Shown here: positions 1 to 8,589 of the stretch, piece by piece
How the letters are laid out: the number at the start of each line of letters is the position of its first letter
Numbering within the stretch: position 1 is the first letter of the stretch
Source: Paulinella micropora
Lineage: Eukaryota; Cercozoa; Imbricatea; Euglyphida; Paulinellidae
Direction: 5' to 3'
Assembly: GCA_019918135.1 (NCBI GenBank)
Contig: WBZZ01003320.1
Location: 37,101-101,100 of the forward strand
DNA: 64,000 nucleotides
The notes under the pieces: generated by a model
Told to the model about the DNA's origin: nothing
Databases searched by the model: none
The model's input: the letters and a program-made list of their open reading frames with translations, nothing else
Position numbers and translations under genes: made by a program

Positions 1-3000
1 ATCTAATACATAGCCATAACACTTTGGTCCGCCTCCGATAAAGGTCATAATCTTTGCTCCGTGTAGTTCGTCCGTCCATTCGCCTAACAACTTACCCGTT
101 TTCACATCTGTTTCGCCTTTCGTTAAGTCTGTTGTGTATATGACACTGTCTGTATCGTGGGATAGAACTCTGTTGTCTAGTTTGTCCATCATCTCATATA
201 GTCTAATCCTCGCGTGGCAGGTCGTAAATAAAGCAACTACAATATTTGTTTTTACGGGGTCGCTTACCGCATCCTGTTTAAGGTCATAACTCGCTTCTAT
301 TATCTTGTCGTTAATAATGTTTATGTTTATGTTATCAACTGACTTATCGTTCATTAACTTGTATAAGGTATCTTTATCTTTAATCATTTTGTTTTGAGTT
401 TTGTTTTGCTTTTCACCAAACTTACCCCACAGGCTATTCAAGCACAACTTAGCAACCGCTCGTCTTCCAGGGTTTCTTCTATCTTATTTTCGTCCATCTT
501 AATACCCATCTTGACTTCCATACTGTCAATGTAGTTTCTTTTTTGTTCCTGTGTAATACAGCCATCAGGATATCCGCTTGACTCTTGTTTAACCTTTAAG
601 AAAGTTTTTATGAAATCTTTGAAAAGGCTACTGCTCTGCTCCTTCCAGTGCCATACCTCATATACCTTAATTAGCTTGTAGCCTTTGTCTAAGGCCTTGT
701 AGATTTCAGGAGTTGCCCAAGTGCCAGTTATTGTTCGCTCGTTATCGGTGTGCTTACATTCGGTTTTCTGTTCAGTCATTCCGCACTTGTCGCATAAGTA
801 ATACATAAGCTTACCTCTGTCCGCCTTAGGTAAAACGGGGTGTAGTAATTTTCTGGGCGGTAGCATCTTAACCTTAGACACTCCGAAATATTCTCTGTTT
901 ATAATTTTGTTTTTCATATCTTTTCGGTCATCGTCGTTACTGGGTCTAATGATTTCGTGGTGTCCGCTAGGGTAAAGGTCGTAAAACATAACGGTAGGAT
1001 ACAGAGAGCATATGTCAATGTATTTTGCGTATTCGCTGTTGTGCCGTGCTTTCCTATACAATGTTAGAGCATCCGTTCTATCCCCAAACATCGCCTCTCG
1101 CGGGTTAAGTCCTTCTTGTTCGGTAATTCGTTCATTAGTATCTTCCGCTAGGCTTTCACTTGTTTTCATTAATCTCCATTCACATTCCCAGATAGTAATA
1201 ACTTTTGATACTCCAAAAAGTTTGCTTAATAAAATTTCTCTTTCTTTTGTTTTTTTACATAGTTCTCCCATAGTCTTATTTTTCTTAATATTCAATTTAT
1301 TGCTGTTGTAGCATTTCTGACATCCGTGCCAATGACACCCGTAAAACTCATAAGCGGTTTTCGTCTTTTCGTCCCAGCCATCAACATAAATATTTGACTG
1401 TCCTAAGTTAAACATTTTTTCACCACCATTGAAAGCATGTTTGATATCCGTTTGGTCTAACCTGCTTCTGTAAGCTATCCATTCAACACAGGCCCGAGAG
1501 GTTATCCTGTTTTGCTTTTCCGCCTTCAACACAGCAATTGAATTCTCTGGCATAAACTTAGCACGATACAAAGCCATAACACAACTCGCAATAGTTGTAT
1601 ATTGAAACGGGTCAATACCGAATTCTAGAAACTGCTTTCTAAAATCCATACAACCCCTTCTCAAAATGTCAACATCGCTATGACAGTATTCCGCAATTTC
1701 CTTCTGCATATCAAATGTGCTGTTTCTTTGGCTTTCATACCATTCTAAGAATTCCGCTCTCTTCTTATCTTTCATCGTGTCGTAGCCGTAGTGCTTTTTA
1801 TGAGGCATCACACCAACATAGTTTTTTATTCTTGTCAGTATTGAAGAAGTGAGGGAAGAAACCCTTTTTAAGTTCTTTCAATCCGAATGTTTTAGGAAAA
1901 TCAGCCAGAGGCATAGTCAAGAAACTGAGACTATCAATGAAGCGGTATTTCTTCAAAGTCATCATCATTATCTTACCGCCTTGATAAATGACGAATGGTG
2001 CTTGTCCATTATCCACTAACCATTTAAGAATAAACTGACAGTCATATCCGCGACTGTTATGAGCAATAAATGTAAAGCCATTGTGCTTAGATTCAAAAGC
2101 CCACTTACAGAAATCTTCAATGTTCTTATGAATGACGGGTGGTTCCTTTGCATCGTAATACTGACTTTCCGAATGATTAACAATGTGTTCGCCCGTATCC
2201 TGTGTCGCTTCAAAGTCAAAGAATATGTATTTCTCTGAAAAAGGTAATATGTCTTTCTTCACGATTTCGCATTGGTGTTCAAGTGGTTTCAGTTCCTTAC
2301 AATTACTGCATTTCGCATAACCGCATTTGTGTTCGTCTTTCTTGTTCAGCCCGTAGGGCGAACGGTCGCTCCGCGACCTTCTGTAATTAAGTCCGCACGA
2401 AAGACATTTCGCTTTGATATCACAGTTCGTCTTCTTGTGGTTGTTGAAACATACCGTATTCGGAAACTTTCTATTACACGAATAGCAATCAGTCCAATTG
2501 CTTTTATCGTTAATACCCTTGCAGTCTTTGGTTTCGCAGATATTACAAGTTGATTCGCAAGAATGTCTCTTTTGAAATCCTCTTAAGCATAACTCACAGA
2601 AGTTTTCTTTACATACCATAGACTTCATATTAGTTATCGCATCGTAGTGGTTCTCTGTCTTAAGTATGTAAAGGTTCGTAAGTCGTTTGCCATCCTCATC
2701 AAGTAAATCTGTCTTATAAACAATCTTGTCAGGGAATTCAACAATAACAAGATTGTATTTAATGTGGTTAGCAAATGTATTAATTTCAGGAATACCGCAC
2801 ACATCCTGAATAACTTTCGCTTCTTCGTGTAGTTTCAAAGCCATCTCCTCCTGTATCTTTCGTCCCATCATCATTGTCTTGTATTTTTTGTGTTTTTCAA
2901 ATTTTTGCTTTTACTACAACAATTGCTCTGGCTAAGCATATGTTGTCTGTATTATTAATTTGAATTACCCCTCTCTTTTTATATACATCCAACTTATTAA

Positions 3001-3695
3001 TTATTTGAAGCCTCGTTCCTCCCGTCTGCATTTCAACAGATTTCAAAACGAACCTAAACTTATCCATATTGGTTCCCTTTTCGTCTGTATAAAGGCTTTC
3101 GTTGCTTTGAAATATTGCTGACAGTCTTTCTACAACATCGCTGACAGAAATCTCGTTAATCTTTTTCAAACCCGTAGATACAGCACCGTAGTAATATACA
3201 AACTTGATACTTAGACTTACCATATTACCTTGTCTCTGTCTTTTTATAAAGTCGTTCAGTATTATCTCAATAAACTTTACTACATCTTCCATACTGAATG
3301 AAGTAAAGTTGCCTCTAATCCTAACCCAATACTGGCTTTCATTAATACCCAGCACGTGCTTCTTTCTATCAACGTGTTTGATTTCGTAATTTCCGTATCG
3401 CATTAGGTCTTTCATCCTTTCTTTTCTTTCTCTCACTTTCGCTCCAAACACTTTCGCTTCAAACTGAGGCGGTAATGGTGCTGCTACTGGAATAGCATGA
3501 TGCTCAAAGTAAACAGCACCTCTTACTCAGTTCAAGTAATTTTGGGCAGTTGTTGTATCCACTTATATACTTTCTCGTCTTCGGTATTATATACAGCACA
3601 TCTTGACCCCTGACCCTTTTGATTTCATAATTAATTTTTTGTTCCCTAAATTTGTCCAACGTATACTGAATACCGTTGTAAGTGTGTGTCTCCAT
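1..3695 (-). pseudogene. Protein-primed DNA polymerase B (Polinton type), frameshifted, 3' end off window
   Basis: This is the replicative polymerase of a Polinton/Maverick element. Reading on the minus strand there is an N-terminal part from 3695, then a Cys-rich zinc-finger block (about 2580-2270), an exonuclease with FFDFEATQD and FIAHNSRGYDCQF, a palm motif A (DICSLYP, near 1000) and motif C (HDTDSV, near 150). The C-terminus lies beyond base 1. The frame breaks near 3530, 2890 and 1820. In each case one extra base, two of them in A runs, accounts for the shift, and the homologous motifs continue in the next frame. ATG at 3695 is the first start after a noncoding GC-rich stretch. Family identity is secure. 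Whether the breaks are decay or sequencing error is open. Confidence 0.9.
2351..2378. repeat. Small palindrome inside the polymerase zinc-finger region
   Basis: GCCCGTAGGGC-like palindrome followed by GGTCGC-TCC-GCGACC, a perfect 6-bp stem. It lies within the coding frame and adds an Arg/Ser-rich patch between zinc-binding cysteines. The GTAGGG core recurs in hairpins of element 1. Confidence 0.55.
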
Positions 3696-3719
3696 CTTAT
3701 ATATTGGATAGCAAAATTT

Positions 3720-3857
3720 TTTGGAAATTAAATAATTATATCAATCGTCTGCCCCCGCCGTGGTCCGCCGTGTGCTCCCCGTGTCTATATATACGGGGGG
3801 CCCTATGTTTAGATTGAAATTAGGGCGGGGCTGGCGGGGCCGTATGAATTTTTGATT
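3720..3857. other. GC-rich palindromic intergenic stretch upstream of polymerase
   Basis: No gene seen. It holds CCCCGT...ACGGGG around an alternating TA core (about 3778-3799) and a GCCCTA...TAGGGC pair close by, in otherwise AT-rich DNA. It sits between two minus-strand genes, so it may hold the polymerase promoter or an origin. The function is inference only. Confidence 0.4.
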
Positions 3858-4223
3858 TCATATGTCTTGCTTTGCTACTCCTATTGATTTCAACTCCACA
3901 TTCACACTTGAAGGATTCTTCTTCCAATTCATTTTCTTTTCTTTTTTGATTTCTTTTGTTTCCTTATCATAATTAACTTTCCATTCATCATACTTTGGTT
4001 TTATTTTTTCCTCGTGATATTTCTTTGCTTCTTCCATTGCTTCTTCCATTGCTTGTTCTTGTGTTCTTCGTTTTCCAACAGTAAAACTCTTAAACATCGT
4101 TTTACCTCCTTCTCTCCATTGAACTTTTACCATCTGTCTCTTTTCATTATTCTTTATCATAATACATCCTTTTGAAATAATAAATCTACGACTTGTCTTT
4201 TTTTCAGTGTCGTAGTTTGTCAT
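3858..4223 (-). CDS. Hypothetical basic protein, possible AP2-like DNA-binding domain
   Basis: 121 residues from ATG at 4223. The open frame extends further upstream, but that part is Pro/Thr-rich, crosses a GC-rich stretch and looks noncoding. A short beta-rich section (ISKGCIMIKNNEKRQMVKVQ, then KSFTVGKRR) followed by an Ala/Glu helix with repeated MEEA resembles the layout of AP2/ERF-type domains found in viral endonucleases and regulators. The remainder is Lys/Glu-rich. It is upstream of the polymerase on the same strand, so it probably belongs to the same leftmost element. The domain assignment is weak. Confidence 0.45.
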   Translation of the reverse strand: MTNYDTEKKTSRRFIISKGCIMIKNNEKRQMVKVQWREGGKTMFKSFTVGKRRTQEQAMEEAMEEAKKYHEEKIKPKYDEWKVNYDKETKEIKKEKKMNWKKNPSSVNVELKSIGVAKQDI

Positions 4224-4656
4224 CCTGTATCTAGTGTATGTGTCTTTATATTTTAACTGTATTATTTTAAATATTAATATTTGTTGCCATTTTAGGTCCC
4301 GTCCGGGCCGGCCTGTGTGTGTCCCTGTGGCGGGGCGGGGTATGTCGTGAAAAAGTGTGCTGAAGTGCGACCCTATACTACTAGGCACTGAGAAGAAGGT
4401 TCTAAATACAAGATTATTGTTCAATCAATGTAAGTAAATAATTACTGTGAATTCAACAGCTACTCTGAAGCTCTCTGATACTTGTTAGACCAATAGGTTG
4501 TATTAATACGGTAACGGACCGATTCAGTATGACCCGGCCGGTCCGTAGGATGCGTGTCGGTAGAGCCATGTCTTCGGACGCGCCGGGCCGTGCTGTTCTG
4601 TCTGTGCCGCCTTCAATAAAGCTTGTGGTACGATGCTATCGTGACTGAGGCTGAAC
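4224..4656. other. Flank between leftmost element and element 1
   Basis: No gene recognised. GC-rich patches alternate with AT-rich sequence, and CGG/CCG-rich words such as GGACCG and CCGGTCC recur near the insertion point. Whether this is host DNA or the terminal part of the leftmost element cannot be decided, because that element's other end is outside the window. Confidence 0.4.
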
Positions 4657-4662
4657 CGGTCC
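4657..4662. repeat. Target-site duplication, left copy
   Basis: CGGTCC immediately before the left terminal repeat. It is identical to 25708-25713. Confidence 0.88.
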
Positions 4663-4795
4663 AAAAAACGGGGAGGAAAGGGGGGGGGTTTCTGTGGTCC
4701 CCACATCACCCCCCCCTTTTTATCGTCTTGAATTTTGCCATAGTTTGCCATTATTGACAAAGTCAGTCGTATAAAGAGATAACAACATTATCCCC
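4663..4795. repeat. Left terminal inverted repeat of element 1
   Basis: 133 bp, matching the reverse complement of 25575-25707 almost throughout. The outer part is A6 plus C/G homopolymers. The inner part is AT-rich and ends ATTATCCCC, after which the two sides diverge. Confidence 0.92.
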
Positions 4796-4930
4796 AAAAA
4801 TTAATCACCAAGAAGAAGATATGGTAGAAACAAGGAAATATGGAATGGAACAAAAACCACACACCACACACAAAAAACACAATATCACCTACCAAAAATA
4901 AATCGCTGAAAATTAGGAAAAAGAAAACAA

Positions 4931-5071
4931 ATGACGACAGAACCAAGAACAGAGGTAGCCATATCGGCCCACCAAAACGAGAAAGGCATTTCAAACCACT
5001 CACCAGGAAAATTAGAAATAGAACATCTAGAACATAATCCAATCGGGCCAAGTAAGGATTATATGGAATAA
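4931..5071 (+). CDS. Possible small hypothetical protein
   Basis: 46-codon open frame with ATG and TAA, polar and acidic-to-neutral composition (starts MTTEPRTEVA). An overlapping frame from 4840 is also open but is Lys/Arg/Thr-rich and less protein-like. There is no recognisable domain. It lies just inside the left terminal repeat, where short accessory genes are common. Confidence 0.25.
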   Translation: MTTEPRTEVAISAHQNEKGISNHSPGKLEIEHLEHNPIGPSKDYME

Positions 5072-5204
5072 CTAATGAAAAAATGGAAATAAAAAAAAGA
5101 AACCGACCACCTAAACCTTTTTTCCTGCGACAAAAATCGTCGGCACTCGCCAGAGTTCAGAAACCAAAAAAGGCAAGAAGTCGGAAACACCAAGGTAAGT
5201 CAAA

Positions 5205-5711
5205 ATGAGCGAGAGTTTGATTAGTAAAGAAAATAGAACCATTGATGATTATGTTTTTATGTTTGAAACTTCTAAGCAAGGTAAAGATAAAATAAGAAAG
5301 ATTATCTTTACAGCGGAAGAAAAAATAAATAAAATCAATAAAGAAATAGAACTACTAATAACAAAAAGAAATCAAGAGCGAGTAAAGTTGGAAGGTGCTA
5401 ATAAAGTATTGAAAAAAATAGTTGATGAAGGAATTGATGTAGAAGAAGATAGGAGATTTGATTTGGAGAGAAAAAGTAAATTAATCAGAAAGGAGAAAGA
5501 ATTGAAAATGTTTAAGATTTGGAAAAAGGATAACAGATATGAGTATGATGAAGTAGTGATGAAAAAAATAAGAAAAGGAATAGATGAAGAAGGATTGACT
5601 TTTAATAAATCCTTTATTCGTTATTCAGATTATGACTTACATAAGTTAAATGAAAATGCTAATATGTATAAATGTATGAGAGAGAGTGAGAACAGTGGTC
5701 TAAACCACTAA
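5205..5711 (+). CDS. Hypothetical coiled-coil protein
   Basis: 168 residues starting MSESLISKEN. Residues about 25-110 are a long charged helix with heptad-like spacing (EEKINKINKEIELL), so a coiled coil is likely. The C-terminal third is mixed charge. There is no signal peptide or membrane segment. It is the first clear gene inside the left end of element 1. I do not recognise the family. The coding frame has the AT-rich codon use of the rest of the element. Confidence 0.6.
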   Translation: MSESLISKENRTIDDYVFMFETSKQGKDKIRKIIFTAEEKINKINKEIELLITKRNQERVKLEGANKVLKKIVDEGIDVEEDRRFDLERKSKLIRKEKELKMFKIWKKDNRYEYDEVVMKKIRKGIDEEGLTFNKSFIRYSDYDLHKLNENANMYKCMRESENSGLNH

Positions 5712-5817
5712 GCCCCTTATCACATAGGGCTATATAAGTAGTGTGTGTATATTTATTCAAAAAAAAACCAAAACACCCAACTTACAAAGAAATTTATTCT
5801 TATGTTGTTTGTGTAGA

Positions 5818-6279
5818 ATGGATGATTTAGCTTCTGCTTTGGAAGGTGTCCAGTTTGACCCCGCCCCTGCTGAACCCGCCGACCCAGCCCCAGCCGAGCC
5901 AGCCCCAGCCGAGCCCGCCCCTGGCCAGCACGCACCAGACCCGACCAAATGGTCAACCCTGAACAATTTAGCAAACGAGGGAAAATTTTTCGTGAAAGTT
6001 TCGGCAGACTTTCTCGGCTCCAACAAAAAAATAACACTATACAAAAAGTTTGACGAGTTGAAAGATGCGAAGGGTTTCGTGTTTCGTTCTGTTTCTATCT
6101 ATGATGGAATATCCAAACCTACATACCAACAATTCTTTCTCGTTTCTGCGGGGACTGGCGATGGAGAGGAAATTATGGTGTTTCCATCTCTTACCTCTAT
6201 CCAAAAGTGTTATAAAAAAACACTAACCAAAATCAATTTCATCGTTCCAATCTTGGGTAATTGGAGAAAAACTAATTAA
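5818..6279 (+). CDS. Hypothetical protein with Pro-Ala-Glu repeat
   Basis: 153 residues from ATG at 5818. The frame is open further upstream, but that stretch is Lys/Phe-rich and implausible. Residues about 15-40 are a PAEPA repeat, a flexible linker, followed by a compact basic beta-rich domain with FFVKVSADFLG and YQQFFLVSAG. No family is recognised. It is followed within 80 bp by another plus-strand frame, so the two may form a transcription unit. The GC-rich repeat is unlike the surrounding base composition. Confidence 0.6.
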   Translation: MDDLASALEGVQFDPAPAEPADPAPAEPAPAEPAPGQHAPDPTKWSTLNNLANEGKFFVKVSADFLGSNKKITLYKKFDELKDAKGFVFRSVSIYDGISKPTYQQFFLVSAGTGDGEEIMVFPSLTSIQKCYKKTLTKINFIVPILGNWRKTN

Positions 6280-6356
6280 AATCTTTCTTACTTTTATGTT
6301 TTAGGAAGTCAAAGAAAAAGAAAAAGAAAAAGACAATCCCACCAGAGGAAGCGGAG

Positions 6357-6980
6357 TTGTACAATCCTTTTACGGCAGAGCTACCAACGGCAACTACTGG
6401 CACAAAATATTTCATTATTTTCCCAGAGAAATCTCGCAGGTCTCTTATCGTCTTTCCACTCTGTAAGGAGTTTAAGTCAAAGGATGATATCACCAATTCT
6501 ATTCGAAATCCTGCCTTTGAATTCAAAGAAAAAAATTCTAGAAAAATCTTTGAAGTAGAGAGTTGGGTAGATAGTGCGGAGAAAGCAGATTTGGTTAATG
6601 ATTGTTGGGTTGGTGTGTGGAAGGCGATTGAAGAGAGTGGTGAGTTGTCTTATGGTAATTATCATATGTTTCTCTTCTACTCACTTGAAGATGCCATAGC
6701 AAAAAAAGACAAAATCAGTCAGAACCCATATAAAGAAAAAAGTTTGCTTTCATTTACGAGAGCTAACGATTTTCGTTTTTCGTTTGACGATGTCTTTGAG
6801 AACCGGTACTGGATGAAAGATTACTTATATGCTCTTGAAGACCTCGCTTCAAAAGAAGAGTATGAGAAGGCTTGTGATGAGTGGAGGAAGTGTAAAGGAG
6901 GATGGAAGAAGGAGAAGGAGTTGGCAAAAAAGATTGAGTTGAGAGTTAAGGAGTTGAAGCACAATAAAGATGTTGATTAA
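6357..6980 (+). CDS. Hypothetical protein lacking a clear ATG
   Basis: About 207 residues. The frame opens with a Lys-rich run (about 6303) and then PPEEAELYNPF, but has no ATG before about 6666, so the true start is missing, spliced or shifted. The protein has a folded, aromatic-rich core (YFIIFPEKSR; ESWVDSAEKADLV; YHMFLFYSLEDA) and ends in a charged helix. It is convergent with the integrase gene, with stops about 10 bp apart. The family is unknown. A 48-nt intron ending TTTTAG at 6304 was considered, but the phase does not join it to the preceding gene. Confidence 0.5.
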   Translation: MYNPFTAELPTATTGTKYFIIFPEKSRRSLIVFPLCKEFKSKDDITNSIRNPAFEFKEKNSRKIFEVESWVDSAEKADLVNDCWVGVWKAIEESGELSYGNYHMFLFYSLEDAIAKKDKISQNPYKEKSLLSFTRANDFRFSFDDVFENRYWMKDYLYALEDLASKEEYEKACDEWRKCKGGWKKEKELAKKIELRVKELKHNKDVD

Positions 6981-6989
6981 ATTCTTCTC

Positions 6990-7909
6990 TTACAAATCTA
7001 ATATTACTCTTGCTTTTCTTTCTCGTTTGCTAGTTCTGACATTCTCCGGCTGTATGTCTTCTTTTTTTAATAATTGCTTTATTTTCTTCTCCTTCGTTAT
7101 CTCTTGGACTTGTTCGTTAATTTGTTTTTCGTCATCAACCGGCTTTTCAAACTTAGTCTTTAATAACTCACGGGGGCTGACTAGTTCTTTGTTAGATAGC
7201 ACAATTTTAAATCCATTTCTACCCAAAACCGTATATATCTGTTTTGACCAAGTTCGTCCGCCTTTTGAACCTCCCGTCTTACCTTATCACCCGGTTCAAA
7301 TTCATTAATACTCTCATCTCTTTCAATTTTTTGTTTATTAGTAGCTTTTCCATTTAATACATCAACCGGTCTAGCTTTGATTGTTGGATGGAAACGATTA
7401 TTGTAAGCTTTGACCATATCGTCAATGTATGAGACCCAGTCAAAGTTTCCATTTGTTTCAAATAGTATATCAAACCACCTTCTAATAGTTCTGATAACTC
7501 TATCAACTATTGCGAGTGCTTTGTGGTCTCCTACTTCAACTGTTCTGTGTTCAATGTTATGTTCATCAAAATATTTATTAACTGCTCCTTTGTATTCTCC
7601 TCCGCTATCTGTTGTAATGATTTCTGGAATATATGGAATAGATTTCAAACCAGTATATACTTCATTCGCAGTTTTATTTTTTAGCGGTCTGACTTCTAAA
7701 AATCTACTATTAGTGTCAATCCAAACCAACATAAAAGCATATTTTTTATTACCTGGTTTATCTTTTAACTTAGACATATCCGCCAAATCTACGAACACTT
7801 GCTTCAACGGTTTATCAGCCCATATCGTATTCCATTTCTTACTTTGTTTTTTTTGGTAATGTAGTTCTAATGCCTGTTGCTCTTTCAGTTCTTGTATATG
7901 GTCGTCCAT
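6990..7909 (-). pseudogene. Retroviral-type (rve) integrase, one frame break
   Basis: This enzyme inserts element 1 into host DNA and its action fits the 6-bp duplication. ATG is at 7909. The catalytic core shows D41 (VFVDLADM), D101 (TTDSGGEY) and, 35 residues on, D136 (AIVDRVIRT) where Glu is usual. An Asp here with a preceding HKAL is, as far as I recall, also seen in other algal-virus-type integrases. A positively charged tail (FEPGDKVRREVQK) leads into the C-terminal domain, but the frame shifts by one base near 7230 and the tail continues to 6990 in another frame. It is the expected partner of the terminal repeats. Confidence 0.88.
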
Positions 7910-7910
7910 T

Positions 7911-7966
7911 GTAGGGACACCCTACGACCCGACTTTTTTGGTGAAGCTTTTTTTCAAAAAAGGTTC
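7911..7966 (-). promoter_or_regulatory. Integrase leader with start-codon hairpin
   Basis: Read on the minus strand: TAATATAGGAACC, then a stem CTTTTTTG/CAAAAAAG, then GTAGGG-TGT-CCCTAC (7911-7925) ending one base before the ATG. The first words match the capsid gene leader, and the last hairpin is of the same kind as those before the capsid and 19080 genes. Confidence 0.6.
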
Positions 7967-7971
7967 CTATA

Positions 7972-8469
7972 TTAGAACTTCAAAAACATTTTTGAAACAT
8001 CATTATTTTCTTTTTTTGACTTCTCTGGTTGTCCCGCATAAACATTAACATTAACTCGGCCGGTCTTCTTACCTTTACCTTTCTTAGGCTGTTCCTCTTC
8101 TTCACTTTCGCTCTCACTCTCACTCTCTTCTTCCACTTTCTTTTTTACCACTTTCTTCACCTTCTTCTGCTTAGTCTTCAATTTTATACCCGCAACCCGT
8201 TGTGCGACGATATCTACAAAATCTTGTTCAACCTCTTCATCCGAGCTACTTTCTTCACTTATCTCACCGTCTCTTCCATCTATCATATCCTTAGCCAACT
8301 GTTTCTTGGCCGTATGTTCCATCTTTTCATCATTGGTCATTTCTTTCACATTCTTAGCCTCTTCCTCCGCTAGTAGTTCCCTAGCCCTCTCAATCTTCCT
8401 TTGCTTAGCCTTTTCCTTTCGCCTCGCATTCGCGATTTTAAGATTTTCTACCGAAGATTTACCCGGCAT
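7972..8469 (-). CDS. Highly charged hypothetical protein
   Basis: 165 residues, MPGKSSVENL start. The N-terminal half is a Lys/Arg/Glu helix (NARRKEKAKQRKIERARELL), the middle is acidic with Ser/Glu runs (EESSSDEEVE; SESESESEEEE), and the C-terminal part is basic (KKGKGKKTGR). There is no catalytic motif. Such alternation of basic and acidic tracts suits a nucleic-acid or scaffold role, but that is inference. It lies upstream of the integrase on the same strand and is divergent from the tail-fibre gene. Confidence 0.6.
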   Translation of the reverse strand: MPGKSSVENLKIANARRKEKAKQRKIERARELLAEEEAKNVKEMTNDEKMEHTAKKQLAKDMIDGRDGEISEESSSDEEVEQDFVDIVAQRVAGIKLKTKQKKVKKVVKKKVEEESESESESEEEEQPKKGKGKKTGRVNVNVYAGQPEKSKKENNDVSKMFLKF

Positions 8470-8525
8470 AACTGCTTGCTATGGGTTGCTATATTTTCCT
8501 AAATATAATATTTTAATTAAGATAA

Positions 8526-8589
8526 TATATAGCAGAGACTCCGCCTCCGCACCTCCACAGGTTTTGGTGAAGCTTTTTCAAAAGGTTCA
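8526..8589 (+). promoter_or_regulatory. Tail-fibre gene leader
   Basis: TATATAGCAGAG box about 60 bp before the ATG, followed by a GC-rich GCAGAG/CTCCGC imperfect stem and TTTTG-(12 nt)-CAAAA reaching to 6 bp before ATG 8590. The second block (GGTGAAGCTTTTT) recurs at 7938-7960 and, inverted, after the 19080 gene. Confidence 0.5.

Noticed and set aside
1815-1830. Programmed frameshift in the polymerase at an A6 run ending in C
   Set aside because: The A-AAA-AAC heptamer is out of phase, and a +1 shift would be needed. Two other breaks in the same gene make an indel cause more likely.
5190-5200. GTAAGT splice-donor-like word just before ATG 5205
   Set aside because: No matching acceptor or second exon was found, and the following gene is open from its own ATG.
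6257-6304. A 48-nt intron (GTAATT...TTTTAG) joining the 5818 and 6357 genes
   Set aside because: The splice signals look fair but the phase does not join the two frames.
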